From an uncultured Alphaproteobacteria bacterium (GTDB taxonomy: Bacteria > Pseudomonadota > Alphaproteobacteria > HIMB59): a stretch of 64,000 bases of DNA. The translations under genes and the position numbers were made by a program. This document shows positions 9,052 to 17,279 of this stretch, in pieces (position 1 is the first letter of the stretch; each line of letters begins with the position of its first letter). The notes under the pieces were generated by a model, which made no database searches, had not been told where the DNA came from, and worked only from the letters and a program-made list of their open reading frames with translations. Location of the stretch: contig CACDYZ010000003.1 of the NCBI GenBank assembly GCA_902557145.1, forward strand, positions 62,001 to 126,000, given 5' to 3'.

Positions 9052-9677
9052 GATTTCAAAATATAATTTTTAATCAAATTAAGTCCATATTTATGGCTTT
9101 TTTCAGGATGAAATTGAACGCCATAAATGTTTCCTTTTTTAACTATGGATGGAAATTTTTTACCGTAATGAGTATTTGCTAATACATTTGACTTATTAAT
9201 ATTTTGAAAAATGTAACTATGAACAAAGTAGAAGTCCTTATTATCAAGATTATTCGTAACGATTGGGTCTTCTTTATTTAAACTTATAGAGTTCCAACCC
9301 ATATGTGGGATGATTAAATTTTTACTTTTAAATTTTTTAATCTCCCCAGCTATTATACCCAAACCTTTTGTAGTCCTATCCTCATGACCCTGATCAGATA
9401 AAATTTGCATACCAACACAAATACCTAAGTATGAGCAGTTATTGTCTAAATATGTTTTTAAGGGTTTATAAATTTTTAATTTTTTTAAGTTTGAAATAAG
9501 AGTAGCATAGGCACCTTGACCAGGTAAAATGATTTTATTAAATAAAGAGTAGTCAAATTCACCTCTTATTATTTTTAACTGGTAAGGTCTTCCTTTTATT
9601 ATTTCTTTGATTGCTTTATTTATTGATCCGATATTTCCAGATTGCCCGTCAACAAGCCCAATGACTTTTTTTTTCAA
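9048..9677 (-). CDS. hisH: IGP synthase glutaminase subunit HisH
   Basis: Class I glutamine amidotransferase that supplies ammonia to HisF. The 209-residue product has the oxyanion segment LPGQGAYA, the nucleophile elbow YLGICVGMQIL with the active Cys, and the His-Glu pair in VQFHPEKSH, so the triad is complete. It overlaps hisA and hisB by 4 bp each, consistent with stoichiometric production of the HisF/HisH complex from one transcript. Confidence 0.97.
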   Translation of the reverse strand: MKKKVIGLVDGQSGNIGSINKAIKEIIKGRPYQLKIIRGEFDYSLFNKIILPGQGAYATLISNLKKLKIYKPLKTYLDNNCSYLGICVGMQILSDQGHEDRTTKGLGIIAGEIKKFKSKNLIIPHMGWNSISLNKEDPIVTNNLDNKDFYFVHSYIFQNINKSNVLANTHYGKKFPSIVKKGNIYGVQFHPEKSHKYGLNLIKNYILKS

Positions 9678-10258
9678 AGTTTACCTTTTGAACTCGGAAT
9701 ATCTTTTTTTTTTGGGTCGATTGATATCGCTTTTTTTAGAGATATCGCAAAAGATTTGAAGCAACTTTCAATTATATGGTGGTTGTTTTTTCCATATAGT
9801 GTTTCTATGTGACAATTCATTCTTGATTCAGTCACTATCGATTTAAAAAATTCTGAAAAAAGTTCTTGGTCCATTTCACCAACTTTTTCTAATGATATTT
9901 TAACATTCCAAATAAAATACGGACGATTACATAGATCTATAACTGATCTTGTTAATGTTTCATCGAAAGATACATAAGAATGTGCAAATCTTGTTATTCC
10001 TTTTTTATCACCAAGTGCATTTTTTATGCTTTCACCTAGTGCAATTCCTACATCTTCTACAGTGTGGTGCATGTCCACTTTTAAATCACCATCGCATCTT
10101 AATTCTAAGTCTATTAAGCTGTGTGTGCTTATTTGTTGTAACATGTGGTCAAAAAAAGGTATGCCTGTATCAATTTTATTTTTTCCAGAACCATCAAGAT
10201 TAATTTTAATTGATATCTTTGTTTCTTTTGTATCTCTATTAAGTGTAAATTCACGCAT
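9674..10258 (-). CDS. hisB: Imidazoleglycerol-phosphate dehydratase HisB
   Basis: Mn-dependent dehydration of IGP to imidazole acetol phosphate. It is the monofunctional form (194 residues, no N-terminal phosphatase). Visible motifs are GIPFFDHMLQQIS, DMHHTVEDVGIALG (metal-binding His/Glu cluster), and the second cluster MNCHIETLYGKNNHHIIE. It is the first gene of the minus-strand hisBHAF run and is divergent from hslV, from which it is separated by 38 bp. hisE, hisI, hisG, hisD and hisC are not in the window. Confidence 0.97.
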   Translation of the reverse strand: MREFTLNRDTKETKISIKINLDGSGKNKIDTGIPFFDHMLQQISTHSLIDLELRCDGDLKVDMHHTVEDVGIALGESIKNALGDKKGITRFAHSYVSFDETLTRSVIDLCNRPYFIWNVKISLEKVGEMDQELFSEFFKSIVTESRMNCHIETLYGKNNHHIIESCFKSFAISLKKAISIDPKKKDIPSSKGKL

Positions 10259-10286
10259 TTGTAATCAGATATTTAGTACCTATATT
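10259..10286 (+). promoter_or_regulatory. Possible promoter of hslVU
   Basis: TTGTAA at 10259-10264, a 16 nt spacer and TATATT at 10281-10286 resemble a vegetative sigma promoter in the 38 bp hisB-hslV gap. A transcript starting about 7 nt after the -10 box would have a leader of only a few bases before the ATG at 10297. hslVU is usually heat-shock controlled; no clear sigma-32 element was recognised. Confidence 0.3.
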
Positions 10287-10296
10287 TATAGGAATA

Positions 10297-10848
10297 ATGG
10301 ATAAAAATAAAACAATAATACGATCTACCACTGTTGTTTGTGTTCGTGACAAAGAAAGTGTTGTTATAGCCTCAGATGGACAAGTAACACTGGGAACATC
10401 AGTTATTAAATCAAATGCTAATAAAATTAGAACATTTCATAAAGATCAGATTATAGTCGGATTTGCTGGATCGACTGCCGACGCTTTAACTCTTTTTGAT
10501 CGACTAGAAAAAAAATGTGAGGAATTTTCCTATAATTTAAAAAGGGCTTGTGTCGAATTAGCCAAAGATTGGAGAACAGACAGATATCTCAGAAGGTTAG
10601 AGTCAATGATTATTGCTGCTGATAAAAGTGAGACATTTCTGATTAGTGGAACAGGTGATGTCCTAGAACCACAAGAAGGAATTGTAGCTATTGGGTCTGG
10701 GGGAAACTTTGCATTGAGTGCTGCAAGAGCTTTGAAAAGAAAGTCTGATTTATCTGCCAAAGAAATTGCATCAGAGTCCCTTAAAGTTGCAGCCGAACTT
10801 TGTATTTATACAAACGATACTTTAAACATTGCTGAGATTAAAATTTAA
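10297..10848 (+). CDS. hslV: ATP-dependent protease peptidase subunit HslV (ClpQ)
   Basis: Threonine peptidase that forms the double hexamer of the HslUV protease. The 183-residue product carries a short N-terminal propeptide before STTVVCVRDKESVVIASDGQ; Thr11 is the likely nucleophile once the propeptide is removed, as in other alphaproteobacterial HslV proteins with such extensions. Other core segments are GFAGSTADALTLFDRLE and GSGGNFALSAARAL. It ends in a TAATG junction with hslU (1 bp overlap), so the two subunits are translationally coupled. Confidence 0.97.
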   Translation: MDKNKTIIRSTTVVCVRDKESVVIASDGQVTLGTSVIKSNANKIRTFHKDQIIVGFAGSTADALTLFDRLEKKCEEFSYNLKRACVELAKDWRTDRYLRRLESMIIAADKSETFLISGTGDVLEPQEGIVAIGSGGNFALSAARALKRKSDLSAKEIASESLKVAAELCIYTNDTLNIAEIKI

Positions 10849-12161
10849 TGGATAACCAATCCCTTACGCCAAAAGTTATCAAGGAAGAACTTGATCGATA
10901 CGTAATTGGTCAGGATGACGCAAAAAAAGCAGTTGCTATTGCGCTTAGAAATCGTTGGAGAAGATTGAATGTTAAAGATGAAACATTGAGAGATGATATC
11001 ATACCAAAAAATATTTTAATGATTGGGCCAACTGGATGTGGTAAAACAGAAATTGCTAGAAAACTTGCAAAACTTACACAATCCCCATTTATAAAAGTAG
11101 AAGCAACAAAATTCACAGAAATTGGTTATGTTGGAAGAGATGTGGAGCAAATTATTAGAGATTTAATTGAGGTTGCAATTAATTTAGAAAAGAAAAAAAT
11201 TAAAGATCGTTTTATTAATGAAGCTAAATTAAATGCAGAAGAAATAGTTTTGAAGGCTTTGCTTGGAGACAATCCAAGTGAAGAAACGAAAGAAAAATTC
11301 CGGTTAATGCTAAGAGATAATCAACTTAATGATAAAGATATTGAAATAGCACTAGACCAAAAATCAAATCCTTTTCAATCTCTAGATATCCCAGGTATGC
11401 CAGGTGCTCAAATGGGTATGATTAATATGAATGATATTTTTGGCAAAGGTATGAAAAATAAGAAGAAGACAAAACTTAAAATAGGCGATGCTTATGAACC
11501 ATTGATCCAAGAGGAGATTGAAAAAATCGCTGAAAAACAAAACGTTGTACAAAATGCTATTAAAAGCGTTCAAGAAAGTGGGATAGTTTTTATTGATGAA
11601 ATAGACAAAATTGCACCCAATAGTGAAAGACGAGGTGGCGACGTCTCTAGAGAAGGAGTGCAGAGAGATTTATTACCTCTTATTGAGGGTACGGTTGTCA
11701 GCACGAAATACGGCACAATTGAAACAAATCATATTTTATTTATAGCATCCGGTGCATTTCATCAATCCAAACCAAGTGATTTACTCCCTGAACTTCAAGG
11801 TAGATTGCCTGTAAGGGTAAGATTAAATGCTCTCAAAAAAGATGATTTTATTAAAATTTTAAAAGAGACTGATAATAGTTTAACAAAACAATATAAATCT
11901 TTGTTTGCAACAGAAAATATTGAATTACAGTTTGAAGATGAAGCTTTAGAAGAGATAGCATCTCTAACTGAACAAATAAATTCTGAAGTTGAAAACATTG
12001 GTGCAAGGCGCTTGCAGACAATGTTTGAAAAGATACTTGAAAGAATTAGCTTTGATGCAAACCTCAGTGATCAAAAAACAGAAGTTGTTAATAAAGCTTG
12101 GGTTACAGATGCTGTAAAATCAGAGATAAAACCCACTGATGAAAAGAAATTTATTCTTTAA
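10848..12161 (+). CDS. hslU: HslUV protease ATPase subunit HslU (ClpY)
   Basis: AAA+ unfoldase that feeds substrates to HslV. The 437-residue product has the N-terminal IKEELDRYVIGQDDAKKAVA, Walker A GPTGCGKTE, the GYVGRD pore loop, an intermediate domain (about residues 110-240), Walker B IVFIDEIDKIA, sensor and arginine-finger regions (LPELQGRLPVRV), and the C-terminal GARRLQT segment. Its 3' end overlaps the convergent Smr gene by 11 bp. Length is normal. Confidence 0.98.
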   Translation: MDNQSLTPKVIKEELDRYVIGQDDAKKAVAIALRNRWRRLNVKDETLRDDIIPKNILMIGPTGCGKTEIARKLAKLTQSPFIKVEATKFTEIGYVGRDVEQIIRDLIEVAINLEKKKIKDRFINEAKLNAEEIVLKALLGDNPSEETKEKFRLMLRDNQLNDKDIEIALDQKSNPFQSLDIPGMPGAQMGMINMNDIFGKGMKNKKKTKLKIGDAYEPLIQEEIEKIAEKQNVVQNAIKSVQESGIVFIDEIDKIAPNSERRGGDVSREGVQRDLLPLIEGTVVSTKYGTIETNHILFIASGAFHQSKPSDLLPELQGRLPVRVRLNALKKDDFIKILKETDNSLTKQYKSLFATENIELQFEDEALEEIASLTEQINSEVENIGARRLQTMFEKILERISFDANLSDQKTEVVNKAWVTDAVKSEIKPTDEKKFIL

Positions 12162-12651
12162 ATTTTAACTTAACATAAAAGGCACCTAACCCGCCATGTT
12201 GTATTTTACAAGGAGAATAAGACTTTACCATAAATTGAAACTTTTCTGTATCTAACCAAAATGGAAATTGCTTTCTTATCTTTCCCGTAAAAAACTCTCC
12301 ACCTTCAGCTTTATTACCAAGCCCAGTTACAATTATGTGAAACAGATTTTTTTTTAAATAGTTTGTTTTGAAATATTGAATTAGTTGTTGGTGAGCGAGG
12401 TCAACCGTTAAACCATGTAAGTCTATCTTACTAAATTGGTTATTCTTAAATTGTTTATAAAGATTGTTGTCCAATAGGACTGCTTTGGTTAGATTTTTTT
12501 TAGGTATTAATTTTTGATTTTCTAATTTATCAACTTTATTAGTGTTTACTAATGCCCCCCCTAAAGAAATGCTAATTTTCTCATTAGGCTGGTCTTCTAG
12601 TTGTTTTTTATTTTTTTTATTAGATAAATTAAATTTTATTTTATGAGACAA
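12151..12651 (-). CDS. Smr-domain protein
   Basis: A 166-residue protein with a Lys-rich N-terminal half (about 1-75) and a C-terminal Smr domain: the IDLHGLTVDLAHQQL motif, then HIIVTGLGNK and the closing GGLGAFYVKLK. Smr domains are nucleic-acid-binding or endonuclease modules related to the MutS2 C-terminus; the role of the short stand-alone alphaproteobacterial forms is not settled. The start is TTG at 12651, overlapping the Tim44-like gene by 11 bp. In related bacteria mltA often lies between these two genes; it is absent here. Confidence 0.88.
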   Translation of the reverse strand: MSHKIKFNLSNKKNKKQLEDQPNEKISISLGGALVNTNKVDKLENQKLIPKKNLTKAVLLDNNLYKQFKNNQFSKIDLHGLTVDLAHQQLIQYFKTNYLKKNLFHIIVTGLGNKAEGGEFFTGKIRKQFPFWLDTEKFQFMVKSYSPCKIQHGGLGAFYVKLKFKE

Positions 12652-13153
12652 GTTTAATAGAAAAAAGTTTCCAGTTAGGATCTGAGGATTTTTTATCTTT
12701 CTCGAAACCCCACTCTTCTACAACATTTAAGATTTCGTTATTTGCAACGTTGTAATGTTCAGTTTCAAATTTAACAGACTTAATTAATCTTAAATCATCG
12801 GATTTATCATCTAAAATACTAGTAGATTTGACTTCTGAAAATTTTATTTCTTTGGGGGCTTTCGCCTGTTCCATAGCTTGCATAGCCTCTGGTGTAAGAA
12901 GATCTTTTACCTTTTCAATATTATTGCTTTGGTAAGCCTGAACAATCATCTCATAGGCTTTACTAGCGCCATCTAAAAATTCATTATTTTCATTTTTTGA
13001 AACTATTTTTGGTTTAAATTTAGATTGAGGGTTTTTTTTGGTTCTAATATTTACAATTTTTCCATCAGAAGATCCGAGAATACTTCTTAAGCGATATACT
13101 AAAAAAATGGCGATAGCCCCAAAAAGTACGATATCTATAAATTCACTACTCAT
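12641..13153 (-). CDS. Tim44-like domain membrane-anchored protein
   Basis: A 170-residue protein with one N-terminal transmembrane segment (about 5-24), a basic linker, and a C-terminal Tim44-like domain (about 60-170: AYEMIVQAYQSNNIEKVKDLLTPE, then VVEEWGFEKD). This is the bacterial relative of the mitochondrial import motor subunit Tim44, typical of alphaproteobacteria and thought to act at the inner membrane. It overlaps dnaQ by 8 bp and Smr by 11 bp. secB, often adjacent in relatives, is missing. Confidence 0.85.
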   Translation of the reverse strand: MSSEFIDIVLFGAIAIFLVYRLRSILGSSDGKIVNIRTKKNPQSKFKPKIVSKNENNEFLDGASKAYEMIVQAYQSNNIEKVKDLLTPEAMQAMEQAKAPKEIKFSEVKSTSILDDKSDDLRLIKSVKFETEHYNVANNEILNVVEEWGFEKDKKSSDPNWKLFSIKLVS

Positions 13154-13826
13154 AATTTTTTAACATTTTAGCCCAATTAGAATTAGGTATTTTACTTTTT
13201 ATAAACTCTTTATGGGCTTCTGTCTCTTCTTTTGTTAGTACGACGGATGAGTAATTCGGCTCACTAGCTAAAGAAATTTTTTCAGATTTCTTCTCACTTA
13301 GCTCTAATCCTATTTGATTAATGCCCTGTAATTCCAAATATACATCAGTTAAAAGCTTTGCGTCTTTTAGAGCACCATGTTGGTCTCTGTTAATAAGAGT
13401 GTTTATCTTTAATTTCTTTATAAGCGCGTCTAATGATACTTGTTGCCCGGGAAATCTTTGCCTTGCTATCTTAATTGTGTCTATAACTCTTTCTTTTGAA
13501 ATTTTAGGTTTAGATAGTTTTTCTAGTTCGAAATTCAAAAAACCAACGTCAAAAGACGCGTTGTGAGCAATAATAGAACTATCTTCAATAAATGTGAGAA
13601 AATCATCAGCAATTTCGTCAAAAAGTGGTTTATCAATTAGATGTTCATTAGTGATACCATGTATTTTAATATTATCTTCTGTAAGAGTTTTAGAAGGATT
13701 TATGTATTGATGATAACTAGCGCCAACTTCCTTGTTATTTAGTTCAATACAGCCAATTTCAATGACACGGTGTCCTTCTTTGTGTTCCAAGCCCGTGGTT
13801 TCAATATCAAGTATAATTTCTCTCAT
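13146..13826 (-). CDS. dnaQ: DNA polymerase III epsilon subunit (3'-5' proofreading exonuclease)
   Basis: DEDDh exonuclease: Exo I ILDIETTGLE, Exo II IIAHNASFDVGFLN, Exo III with RDQHGALKDAKLL containing the general-base His and final Asp. The 226-residue length and C-terminal tail fit the replicative epsilon subunit that binds DnaE and HolE/theta-like partners. It lies in the coaE-dnaQ-Tim44 run, overlapping coaE by 4 bp, the conserved alphaproteobacterial neighbourhood next to the chromosomal origin. Confidence 0.95.
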   Translation of the reverse strand: MREIILDIETTGLEHKEGHRVIEIGCIELNNKEVGASYHQYINPSKTLTEDNIKIHGITNEHLIDKPLFDEIADDFLTFIEDSSIIAHNASFDVGFLNFELEKLSKPKISKERVIDTIKIARQRFPGQQVSLDALIKKLKINTLINRDQHGALKDAKLLTDVYLELQGINQIGLELSEKKSEKISLASEPNYSSVVLTKEETEAHKEFIKSKIPNSNWAKMLKNYE

Positions 13827-14380
13827 AGTTCATTTAATAATTTAATAATATTTAATCGTAAGTTCAAGATTGAACCGTTGTTATCTATTGTAAAAGTTGA
13901 TTTATTTTTTTTTATATTTTCGTTGATTTGCTTACTATTCATTAATGTAAAATAGTTTCTACTTACACCTCTATTTAAAACTCTTTGCCTTCTTTTGTTT
14001 ATATCTGCTTTAATTAAGACTGTAATGTTGTAGTCACGAGATAAGTTTTCTTCATAAAGTAATGGTACCTCGTAAAATATAGGTTGATATGTTTTGTGTT
14101 TTTGAGATAAAATTTTTTTTTTTGAGTACAAAAATGGATATATTATTTTCTTAAGTTGCCTATTAAAAATTTCATTATGTATATTGCTTATAATTTCTTG
14201 TTTATAGTTTTTCTCATTAAGATTTAGTTTTTGTAATATAATACTCCTCGTTTTAAAATCTTTGTAAAGGTTCGATATTATTAGATCAGAAGAAATGTAA
14301 TAGAAGCCAAGCTTAGAGATAAAATTTATAAATTCACTTTTACCTGAACCTATATTACCTGTAACTGCAACTTTAATCAT
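13823..14380 (-). CDS. coaE: Dephospho-CoA kinase CoaE
   Basis: Last step of coenzyme A synthesis: ATP-dependent phosphorylation of dephospho-CoA. The 185-residue P-loop kinase starts VAVTGNIGSGKSEF (Walker A), with the dephospho-CoA-binding region YISSDLI, the YEVPLLYE motif, and the lid RRQRVLNRG. It is short and Lys/Asn-rich but all core motifs are present. It overlaps both aroE and dnaQ by 4 bp. Confidence 0.94.
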   Translation of the reverse strand: MIKVAVTGNIGSGKSEFINFISKLGFYYISSDLIISNLYKDFKTRSIILQKLNLNEKNYKQEIISNIHNEIFNRQLKKIIYPFLYSKKKILSQKHKTYQPIFYEVPLLYEENLSRDYNITVLIKADINKRRQRVLNRGVSRNYFTLMNSKQINENIKKNKSTFTIDNNGSILNLRLNIIKLLNEL

Positions 14381-15192
14381 ATCTTACTAATTAATGATCG
14401 ATAAATCTTATCATCGATTTCAATATCTTTTTTTGACCAAATTTCAAAAGAAGGTCTTGCTTGTTCTACAAGCATTATTAATCCCCCTATTGATTTTATG
14501 TTATATTTCTCAGCCTCTTTTAATAGATCAGTTTCAAGTGGGTTGTAGACTATATCAATGACTCCCTTTGTTTTTTTGACAAGGCGTAATATATTTCTAT
14601 TAATTTTATTACCTTGGCTCATCCCTGCATTAGAAGCATTTATTATTAAGTCATATTTCTTTTTTAATAACGTGGACTTATTCGTAAAATTTTTAAACTT
14701 AAAATTTTTTGAAAGACCATCTCTTCTTCTGAGAGATTTTGCAAAAATATCAATGTTTTCAATGTATTTTTTATTAAGAAAGTATAGGATCGCCCTAGAT
14801 GCTCCGCCCGCACCTATTAGTAAAACAGTCTTGGTCTTTTTGATATTAAGTAAGTTAAAAATTTTTCCAAAACCAATAACATCTGTGTTATCACCGTAAA
14901 TCATGTTCTCTTTTTTATAAATTAAATTAACCGATCCAATTTTTTTTGCTCTTAGTGAAACTTTATCACACAAATCAATAAATCTTTCTTTGTACGGTAT
15001 TGTGATATTAAAGCCGATAAAATCTTTATCTCCTTTATAATTATGAAAAAATTTTTCTATTTTTTCTTCATCTATTTCATATTTTTTATACAAAAAATAA
15101 CACTTATATTTTCTAGACCAATAACTGTGTATCATTGGTGATAATGAGTGATTTAACTTTTCTGCAACAATGCCTATCTTCTTTTTAATCAT
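14377..15192 (-). CDS. aroE: Shikimate dehydrogenase AroE
   Basis: NADPH-dependent reduction of 3-dehydroshikimate in aromatic amino-acid synthesis. The 271-residue product has the substrate motif LNHSLSPMIHSYW, the catalytic Lys in NITIPYKE, the Asp of YGDNTDVIGF, a dinucleotide-binding LLIGAGGASRAI, and C-terminal GLIMLVEQARPSF. It follows maf with no spacer (maf ends at 15193) and overlaps coaE by 4 bp. Confidence 0.95.
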   Translation of the reverse strand: MIKKKIGIVAEKLNHSLSPMIHSYWSRKYKCYFLYKKYEIDEEKIEKFFHNYKGDKDFIGFNITIPYKERFIDLCDKVSLRAKKIGSVNLIYKKENMIYGDNTDVIGFGKIFNLLNIKKTKTVLLIGAGGASRAILYFLNKKYIENIDIFAKSLRRRDGLSKNFKFKNFTNKSTLLKKKYDLIINASNAGMSQGNKINRNILRLVKKTKGVIDIVYNPLETDLLKEAEKYNIKSIGGLIMLVEQARPSFEIWSKKDIEIDDKIYRSLISKI

Positions 15193-15786
15193 TTAAATAC
15201 TTCTTAATATTTTGAGAAAATTAATAATATCAACCCCGATCACATTAAAATAACTTTTCTTAATATTTTTAAAAAATTTTTTTCCTTTGCCTTCTACATT
15301 ATAACAGCCAACTGCGGATGAAATTTGATTGAAATTTCTTTCAACATATTTATTTATATCTATAAGTTTATTTTTTTTAAAAACGATTTTAGTTTTGGTT
15401 AAGGAGCTTCTAATTAAACTGTTATTAATCATAAAAACCATTCCTGTATAAAGATTATGAGATGTATTATTAAAAGATTTAAGTGTATTTTTACAACACT
15501 TCTTTGTGTGACATTTATAAATAGTTTTTTTCATGTGTAGAATAGTAGTGTCAAATGTAATAATTATTTTATTTTTATTTTTTTTAGAAAGGTGTGTGGC
15601 TTTGGCTTTTGCTATCCTTAAAGCATCATATTTATCATTTTTTAAATTTTTAACTGCTTTTTCATTTATATTGGCTGACCGATACTGAAATTTCAAATTC
15701 ATCATTTTAAATAATTTTCTTCTTGATTGACTTTTTGTGCCAATAATAACCTGTTTAGTTAACTGTGGATTAATAAAGTTATTCAT
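15193..15786 (-). CDS. maf: Maf-family nucleotide pyrophosphatase (divergent)
   Basis: Maf proteins hydrolyse non-canonical or methylated nucleoside triphosphates. The 197-residue product aligns in outline with the family: IIGTKSQSRRKLF (the S-x-S-x-RR loop), FDTTIL for the usual ADT motif, SHNLYTGMVF for the H-x-V-x-TG motif, and AVGCYNVEGKGKKF for AGGYxIEGxG. Several usual residues are replaced (for example NEKA where DE-containing sequence is common), so substrate or activity may differ. Position next to aroE-coaE-dnaQ supports the name. Confidence 0.8.
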   Translation of the reverse strand: MNNFINPQLTKQVIIGTKSQSRRKLFKMMNLKFQYRSANINEKAVKNLKNDKYDALRIAKAKATHLSKKNKNKIIITFDTTILHMKKTIYKCHTKKCCKNTLKSFNNTSHNLYTGMVFMINNSLIRSSLTKTKIVFKKNKLIDINKYVERNFNQISSAVGCYNVEGKGKKFFKNIKKSYFNVIGVDIINFLKILRSI

Positions 15787-15998
15787 GAATTTAGAGAGTT
15801 TTAAACAGCAAAAAAACCATTAATTTATCAATATTAAGTTATCTACATTTGTTATTAAACAATAAAAATTCAATAAAATGAGGGCTTTTTTTTATAGTAA
15901 GATGTTAATCCCCATCATTCGACATACAACAACAAGTCTATATATAAATATATATATTTTCTTTTTATTTTTTGTTATAAACCTTATTCAATATATCT
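15764..15998. other. Candidate chromosomal replication origin (maf-rho spacer)
   Basis: The 234 bp maf-rho spacer is the largest gene-free gap in the window and extremely AT-rich, with an alternating TA run around 15940-15958. DnaA-box-like 9-mers are TTATCTACA at 15839-15847 (one mismatch to TTATCCACA), TTATCAATA at 15825-15833 (two) and, inside the maf 5' end, TGTGGATTA at 15764-15772 (one mismatch, minus orientation). maf-aroE-coaE-dnaQ borders oriC in Caulobacter, parS is 8 kb away, and genes diverge from this point. The boxes are imperfect and the gap must also hold the rho promoter. Confidence 0.38.
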
Positions 15999-16020
15999 AA
16001 CTATCTAGGTAAATCCCAAT

Positions 16021-17277
16021 ATGCATTTAAACGAATTAAAAGACAAAAAACCTCAAGAACTTCTCGATTATGCTGAATCATTAGGCATTGAAAATGCCTC
16101 TGGCTTAAAAAAACAAGACATATATTTTTCTGTTCTTAAAAAATTTGCTGAAAAGAATGAAGAAATAATTGGAGAAGGTGTTTTAGAAACTATGCAAGAT
16201 GGTTTTGGATTTCTTCGTTCTGCAGACTCTAACTATTTACCTGGGCCAGATGATATATATGTAAGCCCTAATCAAATTAAAAGATATGGATTAAGAAAAG
16301 GAGACACTCTAGAAGGTCCTATTCGCCCTCCAAAAGATGGTGAGAGATATTTTGCTTTAGTTGAAACCAATAAAGTTAATTTTATAGAAATCGCTAAAAA
16401 TAATAAATTTAAAACAAATTTTGATAATCTAACCCCATTATATCCTGAGAAAAAGTTTAATTTAGAAACAGATAAACCTGATACAGATCTTTCCTCAAGA
16501 ATCATTGATATTATTGCTCCTGTTGGAGCAGGTCAAAGATCTTTAATTGTCGCTCCACCAAGATCTGGTAAGACCGTAATTTTACAAAAAATTGCAAAAT
16601 CAATTGCAGAAAATTTCCCTAAAGTTTATTTAATGGTTCTTTTAATAGATGAAAGACCTGAAGAAGTTACTGATATGCAAAGATCTGTTAATGGAGAAGT
16701 TATAAGTTCAACATTTGATGAACCAGCAGCAAGACACGTACAAGTAGCTGAAATGGTTATAGAAAAAGCAAAAAGATTAGCTGAAAATAAATATGATGTT
16801 GTCATTCTTCTAGACTCAATAACAAGGTTAGGCAGAGCCTACAACACTGTTGTACCTTCAAGTGGAAAAGTTCTAACAGGTGGCGTCGATGCAAATGCTT
16901 TACAGAGACCTAAAAGATTTTTCGGTGCTGCTAGAAACATTGAGGAGGGCGGTTCTTTAACTATTGTAGCGACTGCTTTGATTGAAACTGGTAGCAGAAT
17001 GGACGAAGTAATTTTTGAAGAATTTAAAGGTACTGGTAATTCAGAAATTGTTCTTGATAGAAAACTCTCTGATAAAAGAACTTATCCTGCAATTGATGTT
17101 CAAAAATCGGGAACTAGAAAAGAAGATTTATTATTAGACGCTGGAGACCTTCAAAAAGTCTTTATTTTAAGGAAAATTCTATCTTCTATGGGTACAGTAG
17201 ATGCCATGGAATTCCTTTTAGATAAGATGAAAGACTGTAAAACTAACGAAGAGTTTTTCAGCAGCATGAATCAATAA
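16021..17277 (+). CDS. rho: Transcription termination factor Rho
   Basis: Hexameric RNA-dependent ATPase that terminates transcription at C-rich sites. The 418-residue product has the N-terminal helical domain ([19 protein letters not shown]), the OSB RNA-binding domain ([22 protein letters not shown]), Walker [12 protein letters not shown], Walker [17 protein letters not shown], and the Q/R loops. Length and motifs are normal. In alphaproteobacteria rho commonly sits in this origin-proximal cluster between maf and mnmE. Confidence 0.98.
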   Translation: MHLNELKDKKPQELLDYAESLGIENASGLKKQDIYFSVLKKFAEKNEEIIGEGVLETMQDGFGFLRSADSNYLPGPDDIYVSPNQIKRYGLRKGDTLEGPIRPPKDGERYFALVETNKVNFIEIAKNNKFKTNFDNLTPLYPEKKFNLETDKPDTDLSSRIIDIIAPVGAGQRSLIVAPPRSGKTVILQKIAKSIAENFPKVYLMVLLIDERPEEVTDMQRSVNGEVISSTFDEPAARHVQVAEMVIEKAKRLAENKYDVVILLDSITRLGRAYNTVVPSSGKVLTGGVDANALQRPKRFFGAARNIEEGGSLTIVATALIETGSRMDEVIFEEFKGTGNSEIVLDRKLSDKRTYPAIDVQKSGTRKEDLLLDAGDLQKVFILRKILSSMGTVDAMEFLLDKMKDCKTNEEFFSSMNQ

Positions 17278-17279
17278 TT

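Noticed and set aside
10026-10304. Plus-strand frame across the hisB 5' end
   Set aside because: Shadow of hisB with low-complexity composition and no family match.
15939-15960. Alternating TA run near rho as a microsatellite repeat
   Set aside because: Short and imperfect; better explained as an easily melted AT-rich segment of the maf-rho spacer.
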